A stretch of DNA of 64,000 nucleotides from Bacillus manliponensis. GTDB lineage: Bacteria > Bacillota > Bacilli > Bacillales > Bacillaceae_G. The notes beneath the pieces were generated by a model that was given only the letters and a program-made list of their open reading frames with translations, was not told the origin of the DNA and searched no databases. The stretch is taken from contig NZ_JOTN01000007.1 of assembly GCF_000712595.1 (NCBI RefSeq), positions 124,001 to 188,000 of the forward strand, read 5' to 3'. Below, in pieces: positions 16,696 through 25,998 of the stretch. Made by a program: the position numbers and the translations under genes. Numbering within the stretch: the stretch's first letter is position 1; the number at the start of each line of letters is the position of its first letter.

Positions 16696-17610
16696 GTGAA
16701 ACAGCGCAGTGCAAGAGCGATGCTTCTAGCGATGTCAGCTTGTTTTAGTTTCTTTTGTAGTTCAGTTGTACATGCTGGAGCTATAAAGGAAGTGAGGGTT
16801 GACGGCTCCTCAACAGTTTTTCCAATTATGGAAGCTGTTGCTGAAGAGTATACGAAGTATGATCCATCTGTGAAAATTTCAATTAGTATATCAGGAACAG
16901 GTGGAGGATTTCATCGTTTTGGAAAAGGAGAAGTGGATTTAAATAATGCTTCTCGTCCTATAAAAGAAGAAGAAGAACAATTTGTAAAAAAAAATCAAAT
17001 AACATATACACCATTTCAACTTGCATATGACGGTCTTACTATCATTGTGAACCGTAATAATACATGGGTAGATAATTTATCGCTCGAGGAACTTAAAGCG
17101 CTGTGGCAAGAAAATGGGTCAGCGAAACAATGGTCTAACATTCACCCGAAGTGGCCACGTGAACGCATTTCGTTTTATGCACCAGGTGTTGATTCTGGAA
17201 CATACGATTATTTTCAAAGTATTGTACTAGAAAAGAACCCTATTACAAAAGGAGTTACACTATCAGAAGATGATAATGTGTTAATTCGAGGGGTTCAAAA
17301 TGATAAAAATGCGATTGCTTTTGTTGGATATGCCTATTATGTGGCGAACAAAGATAAAGTAAAAGCTGTTTCTATAAACAGTGTATTGCCAACGAAAGAG
17401 ACAATTCAATCTGGTAAGTATAGTCCGCTTTCGAGACCGTTATATGTATATGCGAATGATGCAGCAGTGCAAAAAAAAGCTAGTGTCGCTCGTTATCTTT
17501 CGTTTATGCTCACGCATGGCGGAGATTTAGTTGAAGAAGTTGGTTATGTGAGATTACCGCAACATAAATATAATGAACAGCTGCGAATGTTAACAGAAAT
17601 AGAAAAATAA
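16696..17610 (+). CDS. pstS: Phosphate ABC transporter substrate-binding protein PstS
   Basis: A 304-aa phosphate-binding protein. After a signal peptide (hydrophobic core AMLLAMSACFSFFCSSVV) the mature part begins KEVRVDGSSTVFPIMEAVAEEY and has SISGTGGGFHRFGKGEVDLNNASRP and PGVDSGTYDYF, the phosphate-loop segments. The start is GTG at 16696, 9 nt after AGGAGG; the ATG at 16691 is followed at once by ACG TGA and is not usable. The signal has a Cys after MSA, a poor lipobox, and a plausible signal peptidase I site VHAG, so lipid anchoring is uncertain. First gene of pstSCAB. Confidence 0.93.
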   Translation: MKQRSARAMLLAMSACFSFFCSSVVHAGAIKEVRVDGSSTVFPIMEAVAEEYTKYDPSVKISISISGTGGGFHRFGKGEVDLNNASRPIKEEEEQFVKKNQITYTPFQLAYDGLTIIVNRNNTWVDNLSLEELKALWQENGSAKQWSNIHPKWPRERISFYAPGVDSGTYDYFQSIVLEKNPITKGVTLSEDDNVLIRGVQNDKNAIAFVGYAYYVANKDKVKAVSINSVLPTKETIQSGKYSPLSRPLYVYANDAAVQKKASVARYLSFMLTHGGDLVEEVGYVRLPQHKYNEQLRMLTEIEK

Positions 17611-17637
17611 TGTATGGATGGAAAGGGGTTTTCATCT

Positions 17638-18588
17638 TTGACTCGTAACAAAAGGAGTCACGTTACAATTTCTATTCAACATTTGATTGAAAGAAATAAA
17701 GTCAAACGAAGACAAGCGCAGCGAATCAATCAAATGGTTCCTTTTTTACTCAAGGGAATTGCTAGTGTTTCCATCATTGTAACAATTGCGATTGTTATAA
17801 CGTTGGCAAATGAAACGATTGCTTTTTTTCAGAAAGTATCTGTTGTATCTTTTTTTACTGAAAAAGAATGGCTTCCTTTCTTTGAAACTCCAAAGTTTGG
17901 CGTGTTACCTCTCATATATGGAACAATACTTGTTACAGTAATTGCGATGTTAGTAGCTGTTCCCATTGGACTTGGTTGTGCAATTTTTTTAAGTGAATAC
18001 GCTTCGAATGGCGTAAGGAAGGTTTTGAAGCCATTACTGGAGCTATTGGCTGGAATTCCGACCATTGTATATGGGTTCTTTGCTTTAACGGTTGTGACGC
18101 CATTACTGCAAAAGATAATTCCAAATTTGCAGTTTTTTAATGCAGTAAGTCCAGGGATTGTGATGGGAATTATGATTGTTCCAACGATTGCATCTTTATC
18201 TGAAGATGCAATGCGGGCTGTGCCAAACAGGTTAAGAGAAGCATCGTATGCAATCGGAGCAACTCGCTTTGAAACGATGAGAAAGATTGTGCTCCCTACC
18301 GCTTTAACAGGTATCGCCTCTGCAATTGTACTTGGAGCTTCAAGGGCAATTGGAGAAACGATGATTGTGGTAATAGCAGGTGGGGCCACGCCAAATTTGT
18401 CAGCACATCCCACTGAATCCATTCAGACGTTAACAGCGTACATCGTGCAAGTTAGTTTAGGGGATGCTCCTTACGGTACAACAACGTACTATAGCATGTA
18501 TGCAGTAGGAGCGACGTTGTTTATTTTTACGCTCGTTATGAACATAATTGCTCAGTATATTATGCGTCGCTTCAAGGAGGCGACGTAA
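17638..18588 (+). CDS. pstC: Phosphate ABC transporter permease PstC
   Basis: A 316-aa inner permease with six membrane segments, first at about residues 40-65. The EAA-type loop is ALRE-like: AVPNRLREASYAIGATRFETMRKIVLP. It forms the phosphate channel with PstA. The TTG at 17638 is taken as start because AAAGGGG lies 9 nt upstream; the ATG at 17614 would place that ribosome binding site inside the gene and has no purine-rich stretch before it. It follows pstS after 27 nt. Confidence 0.92.
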   Translation: MTRNKRSHVTISIQHLIERNKVKRRQAQRINQMVPFLLKGIASVSIIVTIAIVITLANETIAFFQKVSVVSFFTEKEWLPFFETPKFGVLPLIYGTILVTVIAMLVAVPIGLGCAIFLSEYASNGVRKVLKPLLELLAGIPTIVYGFFALTVVTPLLQKIIPNLQFFNAVSPGIVMGIMIVPTIASLSEDAMRAVPNRLREASYAIGATRFETMRKIVLPTALTGIASAIVLGASRAIGETMIVVIAGGATPNLSAHPTESIQTLTAYIVQVSLGDAPYGTTTYYSMYAVGATLFIFTLVMNIIAQYIMRRFKEAT

Positions 18589-18589
18589 T

Positions 18590-19456
18590 ATGCGGCTTAT
18601 AAACGAACGGAAAGTAAAAGAGAATATGTCTTCACGATTTTTTGAAGATCGAATACAACAAATTATTTTTTATGCCGTTATAGTATTTTCAATTTGTATA
18701 CTCATCGTTTTATTATCTCAAATTTTTATGCAAGGTAAGAGTTATTTATCTCTTGAATTTTTAACAAACTTTGCTTCGCGCAATCCGAAAGAAGCAGGGA
18801 TTGCAGCTGCTTTGTCAGGAACGATTCTATTTATGAGTGCTGTCGCACCGCTATCTCTATTTTTAGGAATAGGAACAGCGTTATATTTAGAGCATTACGC
18901 AAGGCAATCTTTTTTTACAAGAATGATAGAGATGAATATTCAAACATTAGCGGGTGTTCCATCGATTGTATATGGATTACTTGGATTAACAATTTTTGTA
19001 TATGGATTTGGACTCGGTGAAAGTATAATAGCAGCTGCTTTGACAATGACGTTACTTGTTTTACCAACTGTTGTTGTTGCAGCGAGCGAAGCGATTCGTT
19101 CTGTACCAAAATCTTTGTTAGAAGCTTCTTATGGAGTTGGAGCGACGAAATGGCAAACGATGTATCGTATTGTCATCCCAACTGCAACACCAGGTATTTT
19201 AACAGGTTGTATTTTAGCTTTATCAAGAGCAATTGGGGAGGCAGCGCCTTTATTAGTCATTGGCGCACTTGCTTTTGCGAACTATGTACCTCTTGATATG
19301 TTTGATAGATTCACAGTTTTGCCAATTCAAATTTTTAATTGGATGAGTAGACCACAAGAAGAATTTCAACATGTAGCAGCGGCAGGGATTATTGTACTAA
19401 TTACTTTGTTATTTTGTATAAATGCTGTGGCAATTTGGCTGCGAAATCGGAAATAA
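18590..19456 (+). CDS. pstA: Phosphate ABC transporter permease PstA
   Basis: A 288-aa permease with six membrane segments and the EAA loop AIRSVPKSLLEASYGVGATKWQTMYRIVIP, closely parallel to that of PstC. AAGGAGG 9 nt upstream supports the ATG at 18590, directly after the pstC stop codon; the frame continues upstream inside pstC but that is out of frame with PstC and without a start signal. A pair of pstC and pstA permeases with one ATPase is the usual Pst composition. Confidence 0.93.
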   Translation: MRLINERKVKENMSSRFFEDRIQQIIFYAVIVFSICILIVLLSQIFMQGKSYLSLEFLTNFASRNPKEAGIAAALSGTILFMSAVAPLSLFLGIGTALYLEHYARQSFFTRMIEMNIQTLAGVPSIVYGLLGLTIFVYGFGLGESIIAAALTMTLLVLPTVVVAASEAIRSVPKSLLEASYGVGATKWQTMYRIVIPTATPGILTGCILALSRAIGEAAPLLVIGALAFANYVPLDMFDRFTVLPIQIFNWMSRPQEEFQHVAAAGIIVLITLLFCINAVAIWLRNRK

Positions 19457-19486
19457 GAAGGAACTGGATGAAAGGGGAATTTCAAA

Positions 19487-20299
19487 ATGGTATCAGTAGT
19501 AAACGTGCAAGTGAAAAATGAGGGAAAAAAAGAGGCAGCACCAAAAAATATTGTATTTGATACACAAAACTTAAATTTATGGTACGGGGAAGATCATGCG
19601 TTAAAAGATGTGAATTTAAGTATTTATGAAAATGAAGTAACAGCAATTATTGGTCCGAGTGGTTGTGGTAAATCAACGTATTTAAAAACATTAAACCGCA
19701 TGGTAGAACTAGTACCAATTGTACGTACGACAGGGGCTATTAAATACCGTGATCGTAATATTTTTGATAAAGGTTATCCTGTAGAAGAGCTTCGTACACA
19801 TGTTGGAATGGTATTTCAGAAGCCCAATCCATTTCCGAAGTCCATTTATGAAAATGTAGCGTACGGTCCGAAAATTCACGGGATTCGTGATAAGAAAACA
19901 CTTGATGAAATTGTTGAGAAAAGTTTACGTGGTGCGGCGATTTGGGATGAATTAAAGGATCGTTTGCATGATAATGCATACGGATTATCGGGAGGACAAC
20001 AACAACGTCTATGTATCGCGCGTTGTTTAGCTATCGAGCCAGATGTTATTTTAATGGATGAACCGACATCAGCATTAGACCCAATTTCTACGTTAAAAGT
20101 GGAAGAGTTAATTCAAGAATTAAAGAAAGATTTTAGTATTGTAATTGTGACACATAATATGCAGCAGGCAGCACGTATTTCTGATAAGACTGCATTCTTC
20201 TTGAGTGGGGAAGTAGTTGAATATACAGATACAAACAAACTATTTACAACACCAACAGACAAGAGAACGGAAGATTACATTACAGGTCGATTTGGTTAA
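19487..20299 (+). CDS. pstB: Phosphate ABC transporter ATPase PstB
   Basis: A 270-aa ATPase: Walker [10 protein letters not shown], signature LSGGQQQR, Walker [12 protein letters not shown], switch [24 protein letters not shown] and [21 protein letters not shown] are typical of PstB. A 20-residue N-terminal extension rich in Lys precedes the core. The start has AAAGGGG upstream. B. subtilis has two pstB genes in this operon; here there is one. It powers phosphate uptake by PstCA. Confidence 0.96.
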   Translation: MVSVVNVQVKNEGKKEAAPKNIVFDTQNLNLWYGEDHALKDVNLSIYENEVTAIIGPSGCGKSTYLKTLNRMVELVPIVRTTGAIKYRDRNIFDKGYPVEELRTHVGMVFQKPNPFPKSIYENVAYGPKIHGIRDKKTLDEIVEKSLRGAAIWDELKDRLHDNAYGLSGGQQQRLCIARCLAIEPDVILMDEPTSALDPISTLKVEELIQELKKDFSIVIVTHNMQQAARISDKTAFFLSGEVVEYTDTNKLFTTPTDKRTEDYITGRFG

Positions 20300-20420
20300 T
20301 AATGCTTAAAGAGTTTTTTGGAAAAATATTAATTTTGTTGTCCGTCATATGAATGGAATAAATATCGTTATCTTAAAATAGGTCATATCATATGTACGAA
20401 TCAATAAGGGGGAAATAAAG

Positions 20421-21077
20421 GTGGTACGCGAACAATTTCAATATGACTTACAAACATTGCAGCAGCAAGTAATTGAGCTTGGAAATTTAGCAAAACATGC
20501 ACTAACAGTAGCGATGGAAGGGCTTCGTACACAAAATGTTGAGAAAGCACTTGAAGTGATTGACAATGACTATCGTATGGATGATTTAGAAGAGGAAATT
20601 AATGATTTTGCATTAATGCTTATTACAAAGCAGCAACCTGTTGCCGGAGATTTAAGAAGAATTTTTATTTCTATTAAAACAGCGACAGATTTAGAGCGTA
20701 TTGCAGATCATGCTGTAAATATTGCAAAATCAACAATTCGTATTGGTGAAAAAGAGTTAGCTGTATCATTGCAAGAAGTTGAGAAAATGTTTCGAGTTGC
20801 CTTTGATATGTTAGAGTTAGCATTAAAAGCGTATCAGGAAGAGAATTTGACGGATGCGAAACGGGTTGCGGAAATGGATGACATGGTTGATGAAGTATAT
20901 GGAAATGCAATTCGTGAATTTATTTCGTTTGTTCCTGAACATCCGGAAACAATTACGCAAATTACACAGTTATCATTTATTGCAAGATATATTGAGCGTG
21001 TAGCGGATCATGTTACAAATATTGTAGAAAATGTTTTTTACGTTGTAAAAGGAAGACATTATTTATTAAATGAATAG
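20421..21077 (+). CDS. phoU: Phosphate signalling protein PhoU
   Basis: A 218-aa all-helical protein with two PhoU repeats; the metal-binding motifs are visible as ATDLERIADHAVNIAK (about residue 90) and ARYIERVADHVTNIVENV (about 192). PhoU links the Pst transporter to the PhoR sensor and limits phosphate uptake. The start is GTG at 20421 after AAGGGGGAAAT. A 121-bp spacer separates it from pstB without a visible terminator, so it may be co-transcribed or have its own promoter. B. subtilis lacks a gene of this type at this place. Confidence 0.93.
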   Translation: MVREQFQYDLQTLQQQVIELGNLAKHALTVAMEGLRTQNVEKALEVIDNDYRMDDLEEEINDFALMLITKQQPVAGDLRRIFISIKTATDLERIADHAVNIAKSTIRIGEKELAVSLQEVEKMFRVAFDMLELALKAYQEENLTDAKRVAEMDDMVDEVYGNAIREFISFVPEHPETITQITQLSFIARYIERVADHVTNIVENVFYVVKGRHYLLNE

Positions 21078-21269
21078 TAGGTTGAAAAAGAAGGAGATAT
21101 GTATCACCTTCTTTTTTTGTTAGCCAAAATATGACAAAAAAAGCTCGTTGTTTCTTTTCTGTAGCGGTGATAAGATTGACCATAATGTATCAGGAGAATT
21201 TTGGAAACGTTTACTTTTAATAGTATGCTTCACTTTACCCTTCTTACAAAGAAGAGAAAAGAGGAATAT

Positions 21270-22460
21270 ATGGAGCCTTTACGTATTTTAATGTTAGCTT
21301 GGGAATATCCACCGATGATAGTTGGAGGACTCGGACGGCACGTATATGAGTTATCTCGAGCGCTTACTCGTAACGGTCACGAAGTTCACGTTATAACGGT
21401 TCATGATAAGGCACAGGTGTTTTATGAGGAAATAGAGAGCATTCATGTTCATCGTGTAGTGAGGAATCTTTACGATAAGAATGCATTTTATGAGTGGGTG
21501 AATCATTTAAATGAAGAGATGGTTGCATATGCTTTAGATCTTTGTGAGCGCTATGAATTTCATGTTGTGCATGCTCATGATTGGCTTGTAGCGAAGTGTG
21601 CAATTGAATTACAACAAAAAAAGTGTTTGGCAATTGTGACAACAATTCACGCAACGGAGCATGGACGGAACAATGGAATTCATACATCGCTTCAATATAA
21701 CATACACATGAAGGAAAAAGAATTGGCAGAGGTTTCTCAGTTTATTATTGTTTGCAGTCAATTTATGAAAGATGAAGTTGTGAAAGTGTTAGCGATACAG
21801 AGTGAAAAGGTAACAGTGCTACCGAATGGAATTGATGAGCACTTTTTTCATGAAATTGTACCAACATATAAGATGCTGGAAGGAATTCAGTGTGAACAGC
21901 GGTTTTTAATTTTTTCAATTGGACGGATTGTTAGTGAAAAAGGCTTTTATACAATTATTGAAGTAGCACCACATTTAACGTTCCTTTATCCTAACCTTTT
22001 GTTTATCATTGCTGGAAAAGGCCCAATGCTAGAACAATATCGCTCAATTGTAAAGGAAAGAGGATTACAGCAACATGTTATGTTTTGTGGATATATTTCT
22101 GAGGAGGAGCAACGTGCGTTTTTACAGTGCTGTGATGTGTTATTAATTCCAAGTTTGTATGAACCTTTTGGAATTGTTGCATTAGAGGGGATGTTAGCAA
22201 AAAAACCAGTTGTTGTCTCAAGTGTTGGTGGACTACGAGAGATTATTACAGATGGTGTAAATGGTTTTCATATAGAGGCTGGTTGTCCGTACAGCTTATC
22301 ACATCAGTTAACGTATGTAATAGAAGAGTATGAAATTGCTTGTCAAATTGCTTGTAAAGGTTATGAAGACGTACTGACGTATTATAATTGGGATAAAATT
22401 GCAAAGTCGACAGTGAACGTGTATGAGAATGTAGTTCAGCATCATAAAATGGGGGGGTGA
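21270..22460 (+). CDS. GT4-family glycosyltransferase
   Basis: A 396-aa GT-B fold enzyme. The N-terminal half has LAWEYPPMIVGGLGRHVYELSRAL, resembling glycogen synthase-type loops (GGLG), and HAHDWLVAK; the C-terminal half has FSIGRIVSEKGFYTIIEVAP, GKGPMLEQY and PSLYEPFGIVALEGMLAKKPVV with the EPFGIVALE nucleotide-sugar site. It would transfer a sugar from a nucleotide donor. The nucleotidyltransferase gene starts 6 nt downstream, so the pair is an operon, perhaps for a cell-envelope or storage glycan. GAGAAAAGAGGA precedes the ATG; in-frame starts upstream lack such a site. Confidence 0.85.
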   Translation: MEPLRILMLAWEYPPMIVGGLGRHVYELSRALTRNGHEVHVITVHDKAQVFYEEIESIHVHRVVRNLYDKNAFYEWVNHLNEEMVAYALDLCERYEFHVVHAHDWLVAKCAIELQQKKCLAIVTTIHATEHGRNNGIHTSLQYNIHMKEKELAEVSQFIIVCSQFMKDEVVKVLAIQSEKVTVLPNGIDEHFFHEIVPTYKMLEGIQCEQRFLIFSIGRIVSEKGFYTIIEVAPHLTFLYPNLLFIIAGKGPMLEQYRSIVKERGLQQHVMFCGYISEEEQRAFLQCCDVLLIPSLYEPFGIVALEGMLAKKPVVVSSVGGLREIITDGVNGFHIEAGCPYSLSHQLTYVIEEYEIACQIACKGYEDVLTYYNWDKIAKSTVNVYENVVQHHKMGG

Positions 22461-22466
22461 ATATAT

Positions 22467-24824
22467 ATGAAGGGGGTTATTTTAGCGGGAGGAAAAGGGA
22501 CACGTTTACGGCCATTAACATGTAACCTTCCGAAGCCGATGCTGCCATTGCTTCAAAAACCAGTAATGGAATATAGTATCGAACTTTTAAAACGTCATGG
22601 GATTACTGAAATTGCTGTTACAGTTCAATATATGAGTTCAATTATTCAAAATTATTTTGGTGACGGTAGTAAGTGGGGGGTGAAGCTGCATTACTTTGAA
22701 GATTCTCCTCCTTTAGGTACAGCTGGAAGCGTAAAACAGGCAGAAGACTTTTTAGATGAGCCGTTCGTTGTCATTAGTGGTGATGCACTAACAGATTTTC
22801 ATTTGTCGGCAGGTATCGATTTTCACCAAAGTAGTGAAAAGCTTGTAACGATGTTTATAAAAGAGGTAACAAATCCACTACCTTTTGGCTCTGTTGTTAT
22901 GAATCAATTTCATGAAATTGTAAAATATATTGAAAAGCCAAGTTGGAATGAAGTTGTTTCTAATACAGTGAATACAGGTATCTACATTATGGACCCCGAG
23001 ATTTTTTCTTATATTCCACCTCATATGTTTTTTGATTTTAGTCAGCACGTATTTCCTCTATTAGAAAATAAAGAAGTAATGTACGGTTATGTTGCAGATG
23101 GATATTGGCTTGATATTGGGACTTTTTCTCAATATCGAAAAGCACAATTTGATTTGCTTGCTAAAAAAGTCCATGTACCTATTCCATATACAGAAGTATT
23201 ACCAATGGTATGGATTGGAAATGATGTCACAATTGAAAAGGGCACAAAAATACACGGCCCTGCCTTTATTGGTGAAGGTTCTATCATTCAAACAGGAGCA
23301 GTAATTGAACCGTATTCTATCGTTGGTAAGCATAGTATTATTTCTGCTTACACTCATATGCAAAAAAGTATTGTGTTATCTAATACTCACGTTGGTAAAC
23401 GATGTGAGCTTATTGGTACAACAGTTGGAGCAAGTACTATTGTTGAAGATGGTGTGACATTGTTTGAAAAAAGTGTCGTCGCAGATAGTTGCCGTATTGG
23501 CCGAAATACAGTGATTAAAGCAAAAGGAAAGGTATGGCCTGAAAAAGTGATTCATAGCGGTGCGATTGTTGCTTCATCTGGGGTTGCTGAGTATGAAAAT
23601 GTCTCATCCTTTTTACAGAAAAGCCGAATGTTAGGTAGAAGTAACTTTGATATTACCCCTCAAGTTGTTGTGAAGTTAGCAATGGCCTATGGATCCTTAT
23701 TTGGGGAGTGTGAGAAACTACTCATTGGAAGTAGTTCACATGCAGATGCACAAATGTTTAAACATATTTTCTTACATGCGATTCATACAGTAGGACTTAA
23801 TACGATTGAATGTCAAGAAGCTCATGAAGCTTGTTTTCGTTATGCTGTTGAGAAGATGAACGTAGCTGGTGGTGTGTTTATTTATAGAGGTAATGATGAA
23901 AAAATTGTAATTGAGTTATGTGATGAAAATGGAATGGGACTTACACATAAAAAGCAAAAGGAAATTGAGAATTTATATACTGCCGAATCGTTTCGTTATG
24001 TTGAAAGTAAAAAACTTGGAAGTAACGAAATAGCATATATTTCTGCACAATCTTATGTGAATGAAGCGCTTGATTGTGTAGATGTGGAAGCGATACGAAA
24101 AAGTAGATTTCATCTTTTGATTAATAAGTGGGATGAAACGCTGCAACCACTATTGTTGGAATTTTTGCAAAAACTTGGTTGCACAGTAACTTGGGTATAT
24201 GCTACAGATCAAAAGGAACATATTAAATTGTTAATGAAATCGAGTCAGTCGCATATGGCGATTATGTTTCGGGATGAAGGCAAAACATTTGAGCTTTATG
24301 ATTTATACGGAAATGTATATCAAAATACAAATTGTGAAGAAATTGAAGTTCCTGATGTATTGTTGGAAAAAGAAGCTTGCTTTTACCCGCTATCATTAAA
24401 AATAGGTGACTGCTATCACCTTTTCTATGTTCGTGACGAAGAAAAAAAGTCCTTAAAGATGAGATGGAAGCAAGATATTTTATTTCGTATAGGAAAATTA
24501 TTGGAGCTAGTAAGTGTTGAGGAGAAAATATTACCAAACATGTTAATGAAATCTCCACCTCTTTATTTGTTATGTGAAGAAGTTAGATGTTCATGGAATG
24601 AAAAAGGGAAAGTATTAGGAATGTTACTCCGTGATACAAAGGAATTAGAGTTTGAAGTGTTAGAGGGAATTAAGTTTACACATGCAGAAGAAGAGTGGTC
24701 TTATATCGTTTCTGATGTGAGTCAACCGAAATTTTTTGTGTATTCTCATGCAAAAACTCCCATTATTGCGAAAGAAAATATAAAAAATATTGTAGAAAAG
24801 ATTCGACAATACCAAAAGGTGTAG
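22467..24824 (+). CDS. Sugar-1-phosphate nucleotidyltransferase with left-handed beta-helix and degenerate phosphomannomutase-like domain
   Basis: A 785-aa three-part protein. Residues 1-235 are the nucleotidyltransferase domain (LAGGKGTRLRPLTCNLPKPMLP, GDALTD, NTGIYIMDPE). Residues 250-375 are hexapeptide repeats (VTIEKGTKIHGPAFIGEGSII). Residues 390-785 resemble phosphomannomutase/phosphoglucomutase, but where the phosphoserine loop (TxSHNP) is expected there is AGGVFIYRGND, so this part is probably not a mutase. Similar architecture occurs in mannose-1-phosphate guanylyltransferase-like proteins. It likely supplies the nucleotide sugar for the adjacent glycosyltransferase; substrate is not determined. 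Confidence 0.85.
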   Translation: MKGVILAGGKGTRLRPLTCNLPKPMLPLLQKPVMEYSIELLKRHGITEIAVTVQYMSSIIQNYFGDGSKWGVKLHYFEDSPPLGTAGSVKQAEDFLDEPFVVISGDALTDFHLSAGIDFHQSSEKLVTMFIKEVTNPLPFGSVVMNQFHEIVKYIEKPSWNEVVSNTVNTGIYIMDPEIFSYIPPHMFFDFSQHVFPLLENKEVMYGYVADGYWLDIGTFSQYRKAQFDLLAKKVHVPIPYTEVLPMVWIGNDVTIEKGTKIHGPAFIGEGSIIQTGAVIEPYSIVGKHSIISAYTHMQKSIVLSNTHVGKRCELIGTTVGASTIVEDGVTLFEKSVVADSCRIGRNTVIKAKGKVWPEKVIHSGAIVASSGVAEYENVSSFLQKSRMLGRSNFDITPQVVVKLAMAYGSLFGECEKLLIGSSSHADAQMFKHIFLHAIHTVGLNTIECQEAHEACFRYAVEKMNVAGGVFIYRGNDEKIVIELCDENGMGLTHKKQKEIENLYTAESFRYVESKKLGSNEIAYISAQSYVNEALDCVDVEAIRKSRFHLLINKWDETLQPLLLEFLQKLGCTVTWVYATDQKEHIKLLMKSSQSHMAIMFRDEGKTFELYDLYGNVYQNTNCEEIEVPDVLLEKEACFYPLSLKIGDCYHLFYVRDEEKKSLKMRWKQDILFRIGKLLELVSVEEKILPNMLMKSPPLYLLCEEVRCSWNEKGKVLGMLLRDTKELEFEVLEGIKFTHAEEEWSYIVSDVSQPKFFVYSHAKTPIIAKENIKNIVEKIRQYQKV

Positions 24825-24894
24825 AAATTTTATTTTAAAAGTGTTATTATAGTGAAGTCTGATTTAAGTTATTAGTGACTGGAGGGAAATAAGA

Positions 24895-25044
24895 ATGCGT
24901 GTAAACATTACTCTAGCATGTACAGAATGCGGAGATCGTAACTATATCTCTAAGAAAAATAAACGTAATAACGCTGAGCGTCTTGAGCTTAAAAAATATT
25001 GCAAGCGTGACAAGAAAGCTACGTTACACCGTGAAACAAAGTAA
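24895..25044 (+). CDS. rpmG: Ribosomal protein bL33 (RpmG)
   Basis: A 49-aa protein translated from ATG at 24895 (ribosome binding site GGAGGG). It begins [19 protein letters not shown] and ends [10 protein letters not shown], the bL33 signature. The first zinc knuckle CTEC (Cys9, Cys12) is intact; in the second only Cys36 remains (YCKRD), with Asp at the place of the last Cys. Bacilli often carry several rpmG copies, with and without full zinc sites. A terminator follows. Confidence 0.95.
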   Translation: MRVNITLACTECGDRNYISKKNKRNNAERLELKKYCKRDKKATLHRETK

Positions 25045-25072
25045 ACAGTAGGAATATTTCCTACTGTTTCTT
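25044..25072 (+). terminator. Intrinsic terminator after rpmG
   Basis: AACAGTAGGAA and TTCCTACTGTT form an 11-bp stem followed by TCTTTT. Confidence 0.8.
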
Positions 25073-25092
25073 TTATATTAGGGGGAATTATT

Positions 25093-25671
25093 TTGAGAGA
25101 AGAAAAACAGCAATTACGAAAAATTATGTTACAGAACTTGCATTCTTTATCAAAAGATGACCATATAACTTTATCGGAAAAAATAGAAGCTTCTTTATAT
25201 AAGCAAAAAGAATGGAAAGAGGCAAAAATAATTGGTATTACGCTTTCAATGGGAAAGGAAGTACATACAGATTCTATTATTGAAAGGGCATGGAAAGAAG
25301 GAAAGAAAGTTGCTGTTCCAAAGTGTGAACGTGGAACAGGAAAGATGACATTTCGATGCATCACAAACTTTGACCAACTAGAAACCGTGTATATGAAGTT
25401 ACGTGAGCCAATTCCTGCTATAACAGAAATAGTAGAGTCGCAGCAAATAGATTTACTCGTTGTACCTGGCGTTGTATTTACGAGAGATGGATTTCGCATT
25501 GGATATGGTGGAGGATATTATGATCGCTATTTAGAGAACTACGAAGGAAATACTTTATCTTTAGTATTCCAATTTCAAGTTGTTCCCTATATTCCAACAG
25601 AGCCATTTGACCAGCCAGTACAAAAAATTATTACAGAAAAAGAAACGATTTGTAATTTGCGACTTGTATAG
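25093..25671 (+). CDS. yqgN: 5-formyltetrahydrofolate cyclo-ligase (YqgN)
   Basis: A 192-aa enzyme converting 5-formyl-THF to 5,10-methenyl-THF with ATP. The N-terminal basic REEKQQLRKIM helix and the C-terminal PGVVFTRDGFRIGYGGGYYDRYL motif are diagnostic. Start is TTG at 25093 after GGGGGAA; no nearby in-frame ATG with a better site exists. It sits between rpmG and yqgQ as in B. subtilis, except that the rhomboid protease gene found there next to yqgQ is absent here. Confidence 0.93.
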   Translation: MREEKQQLRKIMLQNLHSLSKDDHITLSEKIEASLYKQKEWKEAKIIGITLSMGKEVHTDSIIERAWKEGKKVAVPKCERGTGKMTFRCITNFDQLETVYMKLREPIPAITEIVESQQIDLLVVPGVVFTRDGFRIGYGGGYYDRYLENYEGNTLSLVFQFQVVPYIPTEPFDQPVQKIITEKETICNLRLV

Positions 25672-25778
25672 ACAATTTAAAATTGACGAATCTTTTTTCG
25701 GTTTATTATAATAAAAAATGTGAACGTTTTCTTATTTGTAGTCTTCACTACAATAAGTCAATATAGAAGGTGAAAATG

Positions 25779-25979
25779 ATGAAATCTATTTACGATATTC
25801 AACAATTTTTAAAGCGATTTGGAACGATTATTTATACAGGAAACCGTATTGCTGATTTACAGTTGATGGGAGAAGAGATAAAAGAACTTCATCAATCACA
25901 ACTTATTGAACAAAAAGATTATGAAATTGCTCTATTTTTATTAAAACAAGAAGTTCAAAAAGAAGAGCAAAAGAAGTAG
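25779..25979 (+). CDS. yqgQ: YqgQ family protein (DUF910)
   Basis: A 66-aa helical protein (MKSIYDIQQFLKRFGTIIYTGNRIADLQLMG...) directly upstream of glcK. The sequence and position match YqgQ, whose structure suggests nucleic acid binding but whose role is unknown. The start at 25779 is preferred over the ATG at 25776 and the GTG at 25770, because AGAAGGTG spans 25765-25772. The stop is 19 nt from glcK. Confidence 0.88.
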   Translation: MKSIYDIQQFLKRFGTIIYTGNRIADLQLMGEEIKELHQSQLIEQKDYEIALFLLKQEVQKEEQKK

Positions 25980-25998
25980 AGGAAGGACGGGGAAGAGA

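Noticed and set aside
17829-18422. 197-codon ORF antisense to pstC
   Set aside because: Shadow of a conserved permease gene; no start signal and no recognisable family.
24942-25499. 185-codon minus-strand ORF across rpmG and yqgN
   Set aside because: It crosses a terminator and two real genes on the other strand, with no start signal.
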